Of a stretch of 64,000 bases of DNA, positions 1-8,553 are shown piece after piece. Every line of letters begins with the position of its first letter. Positions within the stretch are counted from its first letter, which is position 1. The notes beneath the pieces are model-generated. The model did no database searches. It was not told the origin of the DNA and saw nothing but the letters and a program-made list of their open reading frames with translations. The position numbers and the translations under genes were made by a program. The stretch covers positions 3,864 through 67,863 of the forward strand of contig JBECKS010000130.1 of assembly GCA_040235395.1 (NCBI GenBank), in the 5' to 3' direction. This DNA comes from JBECKS01 sp040235395. Lineage in GTDB: Bacteria > Pseudomonadota > Gammaproteobacteria > Pseudomonadales > JBECKS01.

Positions 1-716
1 ATATCAAAATTAACCAGATCCTGTTCATGCAGGATATCCATCAATGGAGAATCAATGGCATCCAAGGAAGCGTAGACGGTCTCGGCTATCGCTCCAGCTT
101 CCAAATCTATTTCTGAATTAATCAGATAGGTATTTGAAAATACACTAGCTTGCGACCCAGTAAATTCCACATACGCAGTTTCATCACGTTTTTCCAACTC
201 TCCAGCGTAAGAGCCCAACACACATAAAGGTAACGCAGAACATTGGCTTTGACTTGTAATGGATGAGTCAATCTGACACTGACCCAAGACACCACTTTTT
301 GCGGGGCCTAGCTCAAGCCCAATCAAGGCAGCAACAGAAACGGTGACATCAACGGTCACATGAAAGGCAGCAAAATCAGCAATAACCTGAACACTTGTCG
401 TAAACGGAACTGCTTGTGCTTTAAACTTACCACCACCCATCGATTTCAGTACTGAGGAATCACCACTACTCCACCTCACATCATTACTGATATCAATCAT
501 TTGCCCTGAATCCAGCGTAGCAATTGCCCTAACCTGGACCTCCCTTCCTTCCCTTAAAAAATCATCATGCTCTTTCTCAAGAACAAGATTAGTAAGCCCT
601 AGTTCCTCAGAAAGCACAAACTCATACATATCCCTTGTATCACCTTCGGAACAGGTAACCAGAACAAAGACTAACAACGATAAGACAAACCTCTTACCAT
701 TTGAACAATACCTCAT
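1..716 (-). CDS. Putative outer-surface lipoprotein, 3' end beyond the window
   Basis: An open frame starts at an ATG at 716-714 and runs off the left edge without a stop, giving about 238 residues. The N-terminus is basic, then hydrophobic, and ends in a lipobox-like LVTC at about residues 19-22, so a lipid-anchored envelope protein is likely. Residues of about 45-130 have the short alternating beta pattern and 'V-R-W-S-S-G-D' type motif seen in bacterial Ig-like (BIG2-type) domains; this is inference from pattern. A Cys-rich stretch follows (QCQ...SQCSALPLCVLG). The start codon overlaps the stop of the upstream gene in a TAATG junction, so the two are probably translationally coupled. I do not recognise the family. 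Confidence 0.7.
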   Translation of the reverse strand, partial: MRYCSNGKRFVLSLLVFVLVTCSEGDTRDMYEFVLSEELGLTNLVLEKEHDDFLREGREVQVRAIATLDSGQMIDISNDVRWSSGDSSVLKSMGGGKFKAQAVPFTTSVQVIADFAAFHVTVDVTVSVAALIGLELGPAKSGVLGQCQIDSSITSQSQCSALPLCVLGSYAGELEKRDETAYVEFTGSQASVFSNTYLINSEIDLEAGAIAETVYASLDAIDSPLMDILHEQDLVNFD

Positions 717-1276
717 TACTGCTCACCAAAGGCAAAACGATAAGCAAAGTTCAAGGCTCTGACTTCCACCAAATCATCTTCAAAAACATGTTCATAAGAT
801 AAGGAATACGATAATCGAGGATAAAAACTAACCTGTTTTTCGAAACCCACTGTCGCAAAACCAGATTTCAGCGTCTCATCTACGCTCACAGACAATGGAG
901 CTTTTTGATAAGTCCTTAAATCAAACCTTGCATAACCCAGATTTACATACGCCGCCCACTCACTCTCAAAGGGTGATTGCAACCTCAACGCTAAGGATTG
1001 ATAAGCATCAATATCCGCATAGATGGAAGTATCATCATCCTGATATTCGCGATTCATGACACTACTTCCCAGCTCTACTCCTACTCCTTGCCATAGGAAC
1101 GCCCCCAGGGCACCCCTCGCAAGTTTGGGGTAAAAATCAACATCAGCAATACTGACCTTCAACACTGAAGCCTCTGCCTTCAGGTAAGGATCAAAACCCA
1201 TTGCAAAAACGGAATGGCTTGCCCCAAAACAAGGTATCAACATAATGAGAAAGAGGCGTTTAAAATTAAAGGTCAC
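716..1276 (-). CDS. Small outer-membrane beta-barrel protein, function unknown
   Basis: The product has 186 residues with a signal peptide ending near SVFA (about residue 25). The rest alternates polar and hydrophobic residues with many aromatics, consistent with an eight-stranded OmpA/OmpW-type barrel, and the last strand (residues about 174-183) is rich in Phe/Tyr. The start is a GTG at 1276. It shares a TAATG junction with the downstream lipoprotein gene, suggesting one operon of a barrel plus a lipoprotein. No specific family was recognised, and barrel assignment rests on pattern alone. Confidence 0.65.
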   Translation of the reverse strand: MTFNFKRLFLIMLIPCFGASHSVFAMGFDPYLKAEASVLKVSIADVDFYPKLARGALGAFLWQGVGVELGSSVMNREYQDDDTSIYADIDAYQSLALRLQSPFESEWAAYVNLGYARFDLRTYQKAPLSVSVDETLKSGFATVGFEKQVSFYPRLSYSLSYEHVFEDDLVEVRALNFAYRFAFGEQ

Positions 1277-1629
1277 TATAGAATTCCAATGTAGTTAGAG
1301 GACATGTAGCAGGATATAAAACCTGTGGATTATTTTCGAGTCTCTACTGCCTTTAATGGGTAAAACCTGCAATCTATTATGGGCTCTAATTCCTTGATTT
1401 TTAAAAACAAGTGGAGTAACTTGACCCATTACTCACAAAAAGAACAACAACCATAAATAAAAGCTTTTTCCTATACTTAGCTAGTCTTTGTTGTCTTGGA
1501 AAACAAGGGGTTAGACCCAATGTGCGTCAATCCCGGTAGACTGAAAATTAACGGATACAGAATCCAGATAGTTCCTGTTAAAGAGGAATATTCTCAGGCT
1601 TGTATAGGGTTGTACTAATGGAGCAAATC
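1277..1629. other. Divergent intergenic region, 353 bp
   Basis: The region separates two divergently transcribed envelope genes and should hold both promoters. I see no convincing -35/-10 pair, no tRNA and no strong hairpin. The motif TAAAACCTG occurs twice (near 1361 and near 1315), which may be chance. Confidence 0.4.
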
Positions 1630-2793
1630 ATGTCACGCAATGTTTTGGTGAAAGTATTATTAGCCTTGGCTTTAATGCCGAGTCTGAGTGCGTGCCTTGA
1701 AAAGGACTATGACAGCTACGCTCTCTACGTTAAAGCTCGAGGCCTTTCGAATACTGAAACCATTATTGTTTCCAATGGTTCAAATCTTCAAATAACTGGT
1801 ACCAGCGACCTATCCTGGACAGAACTTCAAAAATTCAAACGCACCTACCGAGAAGACAAAACGAATTACAGCATCAGGATTGTAAGGCAGCCTTCAAGCT
1901 CAAATAAAGTCTGCCGCGTTCTAAATCCAGTAGGGCAAGCTAGCACATTTGATAGCATTATCAGAATAGAATGCGGCTATCCCGTCGTTATTGCTGACAC
2001 TGGCTTAACCATGACAACCAATAATGGGCTAATGGTAAGCAACTATGTGGAAGAAGTTGCACTAAACAGCTCTCGATCCTTGACGAGCATGTTAAACAAT
2101 GAAGTAATCCAAGATCCCAACTCGATTGACCCAAATGATCAGGTATTACGCGTAACGCCAATTTCAACAATTGGAGCCGTTAGCTTTCAGAAACTCTACA
2201 TGGAAAATGAAACTGTCACGATAAGTTTCTCAAGTGTAGAACAGGGTTGCGAAATTCCTGGTGCGAACAACAACTCTGGGCTTGTATTCAGCTATCCCAG
2301 CGCCGGAACATTCATGAACACTGTTCAGACAATCCCCCTGGATCAGGACTGGATTCTTGACGGTACAGATTACAGTAACGGAAGAAGTTGTAAGGATTTC
2401 ACAAGACCAGAATACTTCCTGACTTACGATGAACTGGAAAACCCAGGTTTGCTTGCCAACTACACTGCAGAATGTTATCCAGCACCACCTGTTGATATCA
2501 GTTGCGGGTTTGCTCTCAAGGCAAGAGTTCGTGGATTGAGCTATAGCTCGGGGGAGTTTATTCGCTTAACCGCAACAAGAATGCCTTCCACGACAAGTCA
2601 TACACTCGACTTAACAACAAGCGCCGCGAAGACTTTTAACCTTGCTTTTCAAGATAATGAAACCTTCACAATTGATATCGATGGTGGGAGCAACCTTGGA
2701 GGAAAGGTTTGCACTTTTAGTTCTACTGGAACAAGCCAGGGTTCTGGAACAATCAATAATAGCAATACAGTCGACACTATTACCTGTAATTAG
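1630..2793 (+). CDS. Putative lipoprotein with duplicated terminal domains, function unknown
   Basis: The frame is open from a TTG at 1600, but the ATG at 1630 is preferred because a GGAG lies six bases before it and the protein then begins with a normal signal (SRNVLVKV...). This gives 387 residues with a lipobox LSAC, so it is probably lipid-anchored. Residues of about 30-115 (YALYVKARGLS... ending IRIECG) and the last ~90 residues (FALKARVRGLS... ending DTITCN) share the same layout: a 'K-A-R-V/G-L-S' strand, a middle 'D-L' strand, and a closing 'K-V-C-...-I-x-C' element. This looks like an internal duplication of a Cys-paired beta-sandwich around a different middle domain. I do not recognise a family. 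Confidence 0.65.
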   Translation: MSRNVLVKVLLALALMPSLSACLEKDYDSYALYVKARGLSNTETIIVSNGSNLQITGTSDLSWTELQKFKRTYREDKTNYSIRIVRQPSSSNKVCRVLNPVGQASTFDSIIRIECGYPVVIADTGLTMTTNNGLMVSNYVEEVALNSSRSLTSMLNNEVIQDPNSIDPNDQVLRVTPISTIGAVSFQKLYMENETVTISFSSVEQGCEIPGANNNSGLVFSYPSAGTFMNTVQTIPLDQDWILDGTDYSNGRSCKDFTRPEYFLTYDELENPGLLANYTAECYPAPPVDISCGFALKARVRGLSYSSGEFIRLTATRMPSTTSHTLDLTTSAAKTFNLAFQDNETFTIDIDGGSNLGGKVCTFSSTGTSQGSGTINNSNTVDTITCN

Positions 2794-2802
2794 ACATTTG
2801 TA

Positions 2803-2843
2803 TTTAGAAAGTAGCTAACGCACTTCTAAAGCTAGTTTCTAAA
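2803..2843. terminator. Inverted repeat between convergent genes, possible bidirectional terminator
   Basis: TTTAGAAA (2803-2810) pairs with TTTCTAAA (2836-2843), and inside it TAGCT (2812-2816) pairs with AGCTA (2830-2834), separated by one G/G mismatch. The element lies between the lipoprotein gene and hisC and overlaps the hisC stop codon. It is AT-rich, so strength is uncertain. Confidence 0.45.
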
Positions 2844-3927
2844 CCGCCCCGATGTGCCTTGCAAGCGATTCAAGCATGTAATCATTTTCCTTCCTACTCC
2901 CAACAGTTAAACGCAAGCAATTAGCTAAATGCGGATGACTACCATCAAGATTCTTTATCAGAATCCCATCCCCCTTCATTAATCCAGCAATCTCCCTTGA
3001 TTGCTTTTGCTTCAAACGAATCGTAATAAAATTTGCTTCACTAGGAATAACTTCAATGCCTTTTATAGCATCAAGATTTTTATGTAGATCATTTCTGAGT
3101 AAAACAATCTCTTTAGCCTGATCTTCAAGTAGCGAGTAATCATCCAAAGCACATTCAACAAGACTTTGTGTTAATACATTAATATTGTAAGGCAATCTTA
3201 GTTTTTCGAATTCATAAATTAGCTCGGCATTACCTACAAGATAACCAAGGCGCAACCCTGCCAAACCAGCCTTAGAAAACGTTCGCATCACCATGACATT
3301 TTCAAACCCTTCCAGTAGATGTCGAGAGTCAAAATTTGTGAATGGTGAATACGCCTCATCTATAATCAAAAAACCTTTGCTTAATGCTGCAATTCTTTGT
3401 AAATCAGATTCCTTGAACAAAGTACCCGTTGGATTATTAGGTTGCGCAATAAAAATAATTTCAGGTTGGTCTTGTTCTATGATTTTTTCAAGGCGCTCCA
3501 TATCCAGACTAAAATCATGATTAAGATTCACACCGATATATCCAAGCTTACAAAAGTTTGCAATCATGCGATACATAACAAAACTTGGCTCAATAGATAA
3601 CACTTTAGCACCAACGTTTAAACCCAGCATAAGAATCTGAATTAACTCATCAGAACCATTTCCAAAAATTAATGCCTTTGAATCATCTAACTTCAACATG
3701 CTTGCAAGCTTTTTCCTAAGCCCTAACGCAGAAGGGTCTGGATATCGATTAACATCGATTTCTGATAATTTCATTTCCCATGATTGCAGGATTTTCTCAG
3801 GAAACTGGAAAGGATTTTCCATTGCATCAAGCTTAATCATGCCCTTTGAATCCTGAACATGATAAGCAGATATACGCCTGATATCCTCGCGAATATGTGA
3901 AAGCAAAGCCTTATTTTCAAGCGACAT
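2839..3927 (-). CDS. hisC: Histidinol-phosphate aminotransferase HisC
   Basis: HisC transfers an amino group from glutamate to imidazole-acetol phosphate to give L-histidinol phosphate, a late step of histidine synthesis in the cytoplasm. The 362 residues show fold type I PLP signatures: NPTG at about 165-168, the DEAY aspartate at 190 and the Schiff-base lysine in TFSKAGLAGLR at Lys219, followed by arginines for phosphate binding. Length matches the family. It starts 16 bases after hisD and is the last gene of the mlaC-ibaG-murA-hisGDC run. Confidence 0.96.
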   Translation of the reverse strand: MSLENKALLSHIREDIRRISAYHVQDSKGMIKLDAMENPFQFPEKILQSWEMKLSEIDVNRYPDPSALGLRKKLASMLKLDDSKALIFGNGSDELIQILMLGLNVGAKVLSIEPSFVMYRMIANFCKLGYIGVNLNHDFSLDMERLEKIIEQDQPEIIFIAQPNNPTGTLFKESDLQRIAALSKGFLIIDEAYSPFTNFDSRHLLEGFENVMVMRTFSKAGLAGLRLGYLVGNAELIYEFEKLRLPYNINVLTQSLVECALDDYSLLEDQAKEIVLLRNDLHKNLDAIKGIEVIPSEANFITIRLKQKQSREIAGLMKGDGILIKNLDGSHPHLANCLRLTVGSRKENDYMLESLARHIGAV

Positions 3928-3943
3928 CGGAGCAATCCCTGTT

Positions 3944-5266
3944 TTATTCGCTATCAGTTCGACGTAGCAAAGCTGCTTCTGAGTGCGCAGTTAATCCTTC
4001 AGCCTGAGCTAATTCGCTTGCCACATTTACTAATGCATCAATATTTTTCTCATTAAGATTTATAATTGAGGTACGTTTAACAAAATCATAAACACTTAAG
4101 GGCGAAGAAAACTTAGCGCTTCCGTAAGTAGGTAAAACGTGATTACTACCAGCACAGTAGTCACCAAAAGTTTCAGCACTAGCTCTGCCAATAAAAATTG
4201 CACCTGCATTATTGATTTTTTTACAGAGACTCTCTGCTTCTTCTCTTTCAAAAGATAACTCAAGGTGCTCTGGTGCTATTTCATCAATCAACGAAATTGC
4301 CTGCTGCTGATTTTCTACAAGAATGAAAGCTCCACGACTCTCCAGAGATTTCAGAATAACGTCAGCGCGTGGCATCACTGTAATCAAACGATTAATAGCT
4401 TCTTCAACCTGATTAAAGAATATTTCAGATTCTGAAATCAGCATGGCTTGCGCCATTTCATCATGCTCAGCCTGAGAAAATAGATCCATGGCAATCCAGT
4501 CAGGGTTTGTGTTCCCATCACAGTAAATCAGGATTTCGGAAGGGCCTGCAATCATATCAATGCCAACCTTGCCAAAAACCTGCTTTTTAGCACTGGCAAC
4601 ATACTGATTACCTGGACCAACAATTTTATTCATCGATGGAATTGTTTCAGTTCCATAAGCTAAAGCCGCAATCGCCTGAGCACCGCCTATGGTAAAAACC
4701 TGATCAACACCCGCCAGAAAAGCGGCTGCAAGAACCAGTTCATTTATCTCACCCTTAGGAGTCGGCACAACCATCACCAGATTCTCAACACCAGCAACTT
4801 TTGCAGGTACTGCATTCATCAATACTGAAGAAGGGTAAGAAGCCTTACCTCCTGGAACATACATCCCAACGGATTGAATAGGTTTAACCTGCTGCCCCAA
4901 CGAGTGGCCATATTCGTCATCAAAACGCCACTCTGGCAACACTTGATGCTCATGATATTGCTCAATCCTTTTTTTCGCTGTCTCTAAAGCTGTGCGTTGC
5001 TTTTCATTGATAGTTAAAAATGCTTGCTCAAGACGATTCTTTGATAACTTCAACTCATTCACCGAAGCACAATCAAGCGAATCAAACTTTTGAGTGTAAG
5101 CAAGCAAGGCCTCATCACCTTTTTCCCTGACATCTGCAATAATCGATGAGACAACGGAATCTAGCTCGCTCGATTCAGACGAAACAGAATCCACATCAAG
5201 CAACTTTTTTAATGCGGCTTGAAAATCAGGGTCAACAAAATTGAGACGTCGCATCACGATAGACAT
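3944..5266 (-). CDS. hisD: Histidinol dehydrogenase HisD
   Basis: HisD is a zinc enzyme that oxidises L-histidinol to L-histidine in two NAD-dependent steps. In the 440 residues one sees GPGNQYV (217-223), the metal ligands Gln265 and His268 in SQAEHDE, the catalytic Glu333-His334 pair in APEHLE, and Asp369 in ETFGDYC, plus a C-terminal ligand His in LTAHSEA. The first ATG at 5266 is five bases after the hisG stop; a second in-frame ATG four codons later is also possible. It sits between hisG and hisC. Confidence 0.97.
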   Translation of the reverse strand: MSIVMRRLNFVDPDFQAALKKLLDVDSVSSESSELDSVVSSIIADVREKGDEALLAYTQKFDSLDCASVNELKLSKNRLEQAFLTINEKQRTALETAKKRIEQYHEHQVLPEWRFDDEYGHSLGQQVKPIQSVGMYVPGGKASYPSSVLMNAVPAKVAGVENLVMVVPTPKGEINELVLAAAFLAGVDQVFTIGGAQAIAALAYGTETIPSMNKIVGPGNQYVASAKKQVFGKVGIDMIAGPSEILIYCDGNTNPDWIAMDLFSQAEHDEMAQAMLISESEIFFNQVEEAINRLITVMPRADVILKSLESRGAFILVENQQQAISLIDEIAPEHLELSFEREEAESLCKKINNAGAIFIGRASAETFGDYCAGSNHVLPTYGSAKFSSPLSVYDFVKRTSIINLNEKNIDALVNVASELAQAEGLTAHSEAALLRRTDSE

Positions 5267-5271
5267 GGAAA

Positions 5272-5898
5272 TTAGCCTACCACTTTTTCGAGCGAAGAAA
5301 TTAACTGGCTTACAGCGCTGTGTTTTAGTTTGAAACTGCTCTGATTAACAATCAAACGAGAACTGATATCTGCTATCAGTTCTGTAGGCTCCAGACCATT
5401 TTCCTTAAGTGTTTTCCCTGTATCCACCACATCTATTATCTTGTCAGATAAACCAACGATTGGCGCCAACTCCATTGACCCATACAGTTTAATCAAATCC
5501 ACCTGCTGACCCTGCTCAGCAAAATAACGTTTGGCAATATTTGTGAATTTGGTAGCCACCTTAATTTTGGCACCAACATTCTTTCTATTCACAGGTTCGG
5601 CAACCATTAACCTACAACGAGCAATTTTCAAATCAAGGGTTTCATAATAACCCTTGCCACCGTGCTCCATGATGACATCCTTCCCTGCTACACCTAAATC
5701 AGCAGCACCATAAGCAACATAAGTTGGAACGTCAGAAGCTCTAAGAATAAGAACATCAAGCTCCCCTGATTTACTAGGAAAAATTAGCTTGCGGCTTTTC
5801 TCAGGATTTTCAGACAACTCAATACCCGCCGCCTTCAGCAGAGGCAGCGTATCATCAAGAATTCTTCCCTTGGATAAGGCAAGCGTCAGTTTTTCCAT
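5272..5898 (-). CDS. hisG: ATP phosphoribosyltransferase, short form HisG(S)
   Basis: HisG condenses ATP with PRPP, the first committed step of histidine synthesis. The product has 208 residues, which is the short form that lacks the C-terminal allosteric domain; this class works with the regulatory subunit HisZ, and no hisZ lies in the window. Visible features are the N-terminal LSKGRI motif, GAADLGVAGKD, and the PRPP loop around DVVDTGKTLKENGL. Its ATG overlaps the murA stop in a TAATG junction, so translation is probably coupled to murA. Confidence 0.96.
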   Translation of the reverse strand: MEKLTLALSKGRILDDTLPLLKAAGIELSENPEKSRKLIFPSKSGELDVLILRASDVPTYVAYGAADLGVAGKDVIMEHGGKGYYETLDLKIARCRLMVAEPVNRKNVGAKIKVATKFTNIAKRYFAEQGQQVDLIKLYGSMELAPIVGLSDKIIDVVDTGKTLKENGLEPTELIADISSRLIVNQSSFKLKHSAVSQLISSLEKVVG

Positions 5899-7190
5899 TA
5901 ATAAAGACCTTTCAACTCCTTCGCTTGATGAGAAGGAATCCTTTTAATTTTTGCACCTAATAGCTGCAATTTTTCTTCAATACATTCATAGCCGCGGTCT
6001 ATGTGATAGATACGATCAACTACAGTTGTACCTTCAGCAACCAGACCAGCAATCACTAGACTTGCTGAAGCTCTCAGGTCTGTTGCCATTACCGGAGCAC
6101 CCAACAGGTTTTTTACCCCTGTACAAATAGCAGAATGCCCTTCTAAGGCAATATGAGCCCCCATTCGATTGAGTTCCTGAATATGCATAAACCGGTTTTC
6201 AAAAACGGTTTCAGTCACTGTTCCTGTACCAGAAGCAACTGCGTTCAAGGAAGTAAACTGAGCCTGCATATCCGTAGGTAATGCTGGATAAGGCGCAGTT
6301 TTCACATTAACCGCTTTGGGTCTCTCACCCTTCATATCAAGCTCAATCCAGTCAGTGCCAACATTTATGTAAGCTCCTGCTTCTTCCAGCTTACTCAAGA
6401 TAGCATCAATATTATCGGGCTTAGCATCCTTTACCAGAATACGACCTTTCGTGGCTGCTGCTGCAACCAGATAGGTGCCTGTTTCAATTCTGTCAGGAAT
6501 GACATTGTAATGAGCACCGTGTAATCGTTTTACGCCATTAATAATAATATGACCCGTGCCCGCTCCCTGAATATCAGCGCCCATGGCTATCAAGCAATTG
6601 GCCAAATCCACTACTTCAGGTTCTCTTGCGGCGTTTTCAATGATTGTTTGGCCATCGGCAAGTGAAGCCGCCATCATGAGATTTTCTGTGCCTCCAACGG
6701 TCACTGTTTCGAGCACCAAATGCGCACCCTTCAATCGCCCATTAACCTTGGCATGAACATAACCATTCTCAACCTTGATATCAGCCCCCATGGCCTCAAG
6801 CCCCTTGAGATGAATATCAACAGGTCGACTACCAATCGCACAACCACCTGGAAGGGACACAACAGCTTGACCAAAGTGAGCAAGCATCGGACCTAACACA
6901 AGAATGGAGGCTCGCATTGTCCTCACTAATTCGTAAGGAGCTGTAAAGTGCTTAATGGAATTGGCATTTATCTCTACTTCAAGTTTCTCATTGATTAACA
7001 AATCAATGCCCATGGTACCGAGCAACTCAATCATGGTGGTCACATCCTGCAAATGAGGAAGATTTCCCACCGTGACCGGCTCGTCAGCTAAAAGTGTAGC
7101 TGCTAGCACAGGAAGCGATGAATTCTTTGAACCCGAAATTCGTATTGTGCCATTTAACTGGGCACCACCAGTGATAAGTAATTTATCCAC
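5898..7190 (-). CDS. murA: UDP-N-acetylglucosamine 1-carboxyvinyltransferase MurA
   Basis: MurA transfers enolpyruvate from PEP to UDP-GlcNAc, the first committed step of peptidoglycan synthesis, and is the fosfomycin target. The 430 residues include Lys22-Asn23, the active-site loop PGGCAIGSRP with Cys117 (the fosfomycin-reactive cysteine is retained), and Asp307 in ALPTDMQAQF. Length is normal. It follows ibaG and is joined to hisG by a one-base overlap, the usual ibaG-murA-hisG order of gammaproteobacteria. Confidence 0.98.
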   Translation of the reverse strand: MDKLLITGGAQLNGTIRISGSKNSSLPVLAATLLADEPVTVGNLPHLQDVTTMIELLGTMGIDLLINEKLEVEINANSIKHFTAPYELVRTMRASILVLGPMLAHFGQAVVSLPGGCAIGSRPVDIHLKGLEAMGADIKVENGYVHAKVNGRLKGAHLVLETVTVGGTENLMMAASLADGQTIIENAAREPEVVDLANCLIAMGADIQGAGTGHIIINGVKRLHGAHYNVIPDRIETGTYLVAAAATKGRILVKDAKPDNIDAILSKLEEAGAYINVGTDWIELDMKGERPKAVNVKTAPYPALPTDMQAQFTSLNAVASGTGTVTETVFENRFMHIQELNRMGAHIALEGHSAICTGVKNLLGAPVMATDLRASASLVIAGLVAEGTTVVDRIYHIDRGYECIEEKLQLLGAKIKRIPSHQAKELKGLY

Positions 7191-7246
7191 AAAAAACCTT
7201 TACGTACTTATAAAGACGTTATCTAGTAAAGAAAGGGTAATAACTA

Positions 7247-7504
7247 TTAGAGAGAAAACTTCTTTTCCTGCTCCCACTCGGCTTTGGTGAACAGGCGCAT
7301 GGTTACAGCATGCATTTCACCACTTTTTATTCTGTCATTGATACATGCATAGACTCGCTGCTGGCGCTTCAATGAATTCAAACCTTCAAAAATATCGGAA
7401 ATAATCCTGATCATATAACTATTACCATTCACCTGAACTGCAACATCTGCTTCAGGCATGGTACTTTGAACTAATGCAATAACTTCTTCTTCGTTCATGA
7501 ACAA
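7247..7504 (-). CDS. ibaG: BolA-family protein IbaG
   Basis: This 85-residue protein has the BolA/IbaG fold pattern: an N-terminal helix (EEEVIALVQSTMPEAD), a 'V-x-V-N-G-N-S-Y' strand, and the conserved RQQRVYACINDRIKSGEMHA segment carrying Cys and His residues that in relatives bind an Fe-S cluster with monothiol glutaredoxins. IbaG is linked to iron-sulfur handling and acid stress. It lies between mlaC and murA; the mlaB gene that often sits just before it is absent. Confidence 0.92.
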   Translation of the reverse strand: MFMNEEEVIALVQSTMPEADVAVQVNGNSYMIRIISDIFEGLNSLKRQQRVYACINDRIKSGEMHAVTMRLFTKAEWEQEKKFSL

Positions 7505-7522
7505 ATAGCTTTGCCAAAAGAC

Positions 7523-8191
7523 CTAATTCTTGGCTGTTGCCGCAGGTTTATCATCCACTTCAATCTTGGCATTCCAGTTAGCTATCAGGTTATCCATATT
7601 CTCTCCATTCTTCATCATGGTCTCAGAAAAGTGACTATTGTAGGCCTTAGCCACATTGACACCATTAAGAATCACATTAACTACTTTCCAGGAACCATCA
7701 GCATTTTTCCTCATAGTGAAGCTCAAAGGAAAAATGGTTCCTTCAGCAGTTTTAACTTCCATCTTCACCGCCTGCATCGACTTACCAGCATTCTCACCGT
7801 CATCTGGTAATACTGTAATTTCCTGACTATCAAAAATGGATAGCCCTGTTGAATAGGTATCGACAAGACTTTCCTTAAAAACCTGAATGAACTTCTCTCT
7901 CTGCTCAGGCGTTGCAGCCAAGTAGTATTTCTTGCCCATGACAAACTTCGAAAGCGTTTCAAAATCCACAGCAGGGACCATGTATTCATTAACAATCTTT
8001 TTATAGCCTTCGGGATTCTGTTTAAGGCTCTCTGACTGGGCATTCATTGCGCCAACCAAACCATCCGCTGTTTTCTTGACGAAAGCATGGGGAGAATCAG
8101 CATCATCTGCAGCATGAGCGTTAAGTATCAGGGTTGAAAAAACCGCTATCAAAAGATAACGCAAACCTGCTTCTAGCTTTTGTTTCAACAT
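7523..8191 (-). CDS. mlaC: Periplasmic phospholipid-binding protein MlaC
   Basis: MlaC carries phospholipids through the periplasm between the MlaA-porin complex in the outer membrane and the MlaFEDB complex in the inner membrane. The 222 residues begin with a signal peptide ending at LNAHA (about residue 27). The body has the MlaC pattern: an N-terminal helix pair, 'F-x-x-L-S-K-F-V-M-G-K', 'F-K-E-S-L-V-D-T-Y' and the C-terminal 'V-V-N-V-I-L-N-G-V-N' strand. Unusually, mlaF, mlaE, mlaD and mlaB do not flank it; upstream is a divergent kdsC operon. Confidence 0.93.
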   Translation of the reverse strand: MLKQKLEAGLRYLLIAVFSTLILNAHAADDADSPHAFVKKTADGLVGAMNAQSESLKQNPEGYKKIVNEYMVPAVDFETLSKFVMGKKYYLAATPEQREKFIQVFKESLVDTYSTGLSIFDSQEITVLPDDGENAGKSMQAVKMEVKTAEGTIFPLSFTMRKNADGSWKVVNVILNGVNVAKAYNSHFSETMMKNGENMDNLIANWNAKIEVDDKPAATAKN

Positions 8192-8257
8192 AAATCTTCC
8201 TCTTGAACTGTTCCAGTTGAACCATTTTTCTGAGTCTGTCTATCTCAATCAGGAACC

Positions 8258-8292
8258 ACCCTAACTGAAATAACTTCTTCAAACATTAGGGT
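8258..8292. repeat. Inverted repeat in the mlaC leader
   Basis: ACCCTAA (8258-8264) and TTAGGGT (8286-8292) form a perfect 7-bp inverted repeat with a 21-base spacer, 66 bases or more upstream of mlaC. It could be an operator or an mRNA hairpin. No function can be assigned. Confidence 0.4.
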
Positions 8293-8385
8293 TAGTTTCA
8301 GGGGATTTAACTGAATTAATCATTAATCCACCTGAAAAATCTCTCAAATACCCAAAATATACGATGGAAAGGATATCCCCACGAA

Positions 8386-8408
8386 GCCCTAAGTATCTGG
8401 CTTAGGGC
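8386..8408. repeat. Perfect 8-bp inverted repeat between mlaC and kdsC
   Basis: GCCCTAAG (8386-8393) and CTTAGGGC (8401-8408) flank a 7-base loop. There is no T-run on either side, so a terminator is unlikely. It ends eight bases before the -35 of the proposed kdsC promoter, a plausible operator position. The arm shares the CCCTAA core with the repeat at 8258-8292. Confidence 0.45.
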
Positions 8409-8415
8409 AGGATTC

Positions 8416-8444
8416 TTGGCTCACCAAACGGGGGCAACTATAAC
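8416..8444 (+). promoter_or_regulatory. Candidate sigma-70 promoter for kdsC-lptCA-lptB
   Basis: TTGGCT (8416-8421) is followed after exactly 17 bases by TATAAC (8439-8444). Transcription would start near 8451 and leave a leader of about 100 bases before kdsC. The rest of the 362-bp gap (8192-8553) holds only the two inverted repeats reported separately. Confidence 0.5.
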
Positions 8445-8553
8445 ATAATCCGATAGCATACCGTATAGCAAAATAGCCTTAACCCGCTATCATAACGGGC
8501 AACACAAAAACCTCCTCAACCCTTTGTCTTAGAGGAAAATATTAAGTTTTATC

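Noticed and set aside
8386..8408. Inverted repeat as terminator for mlaC or kdsC
   Set aside because: There is no T-run on either strand and it lies upstream of both genes, so a terminator role is unlikely.
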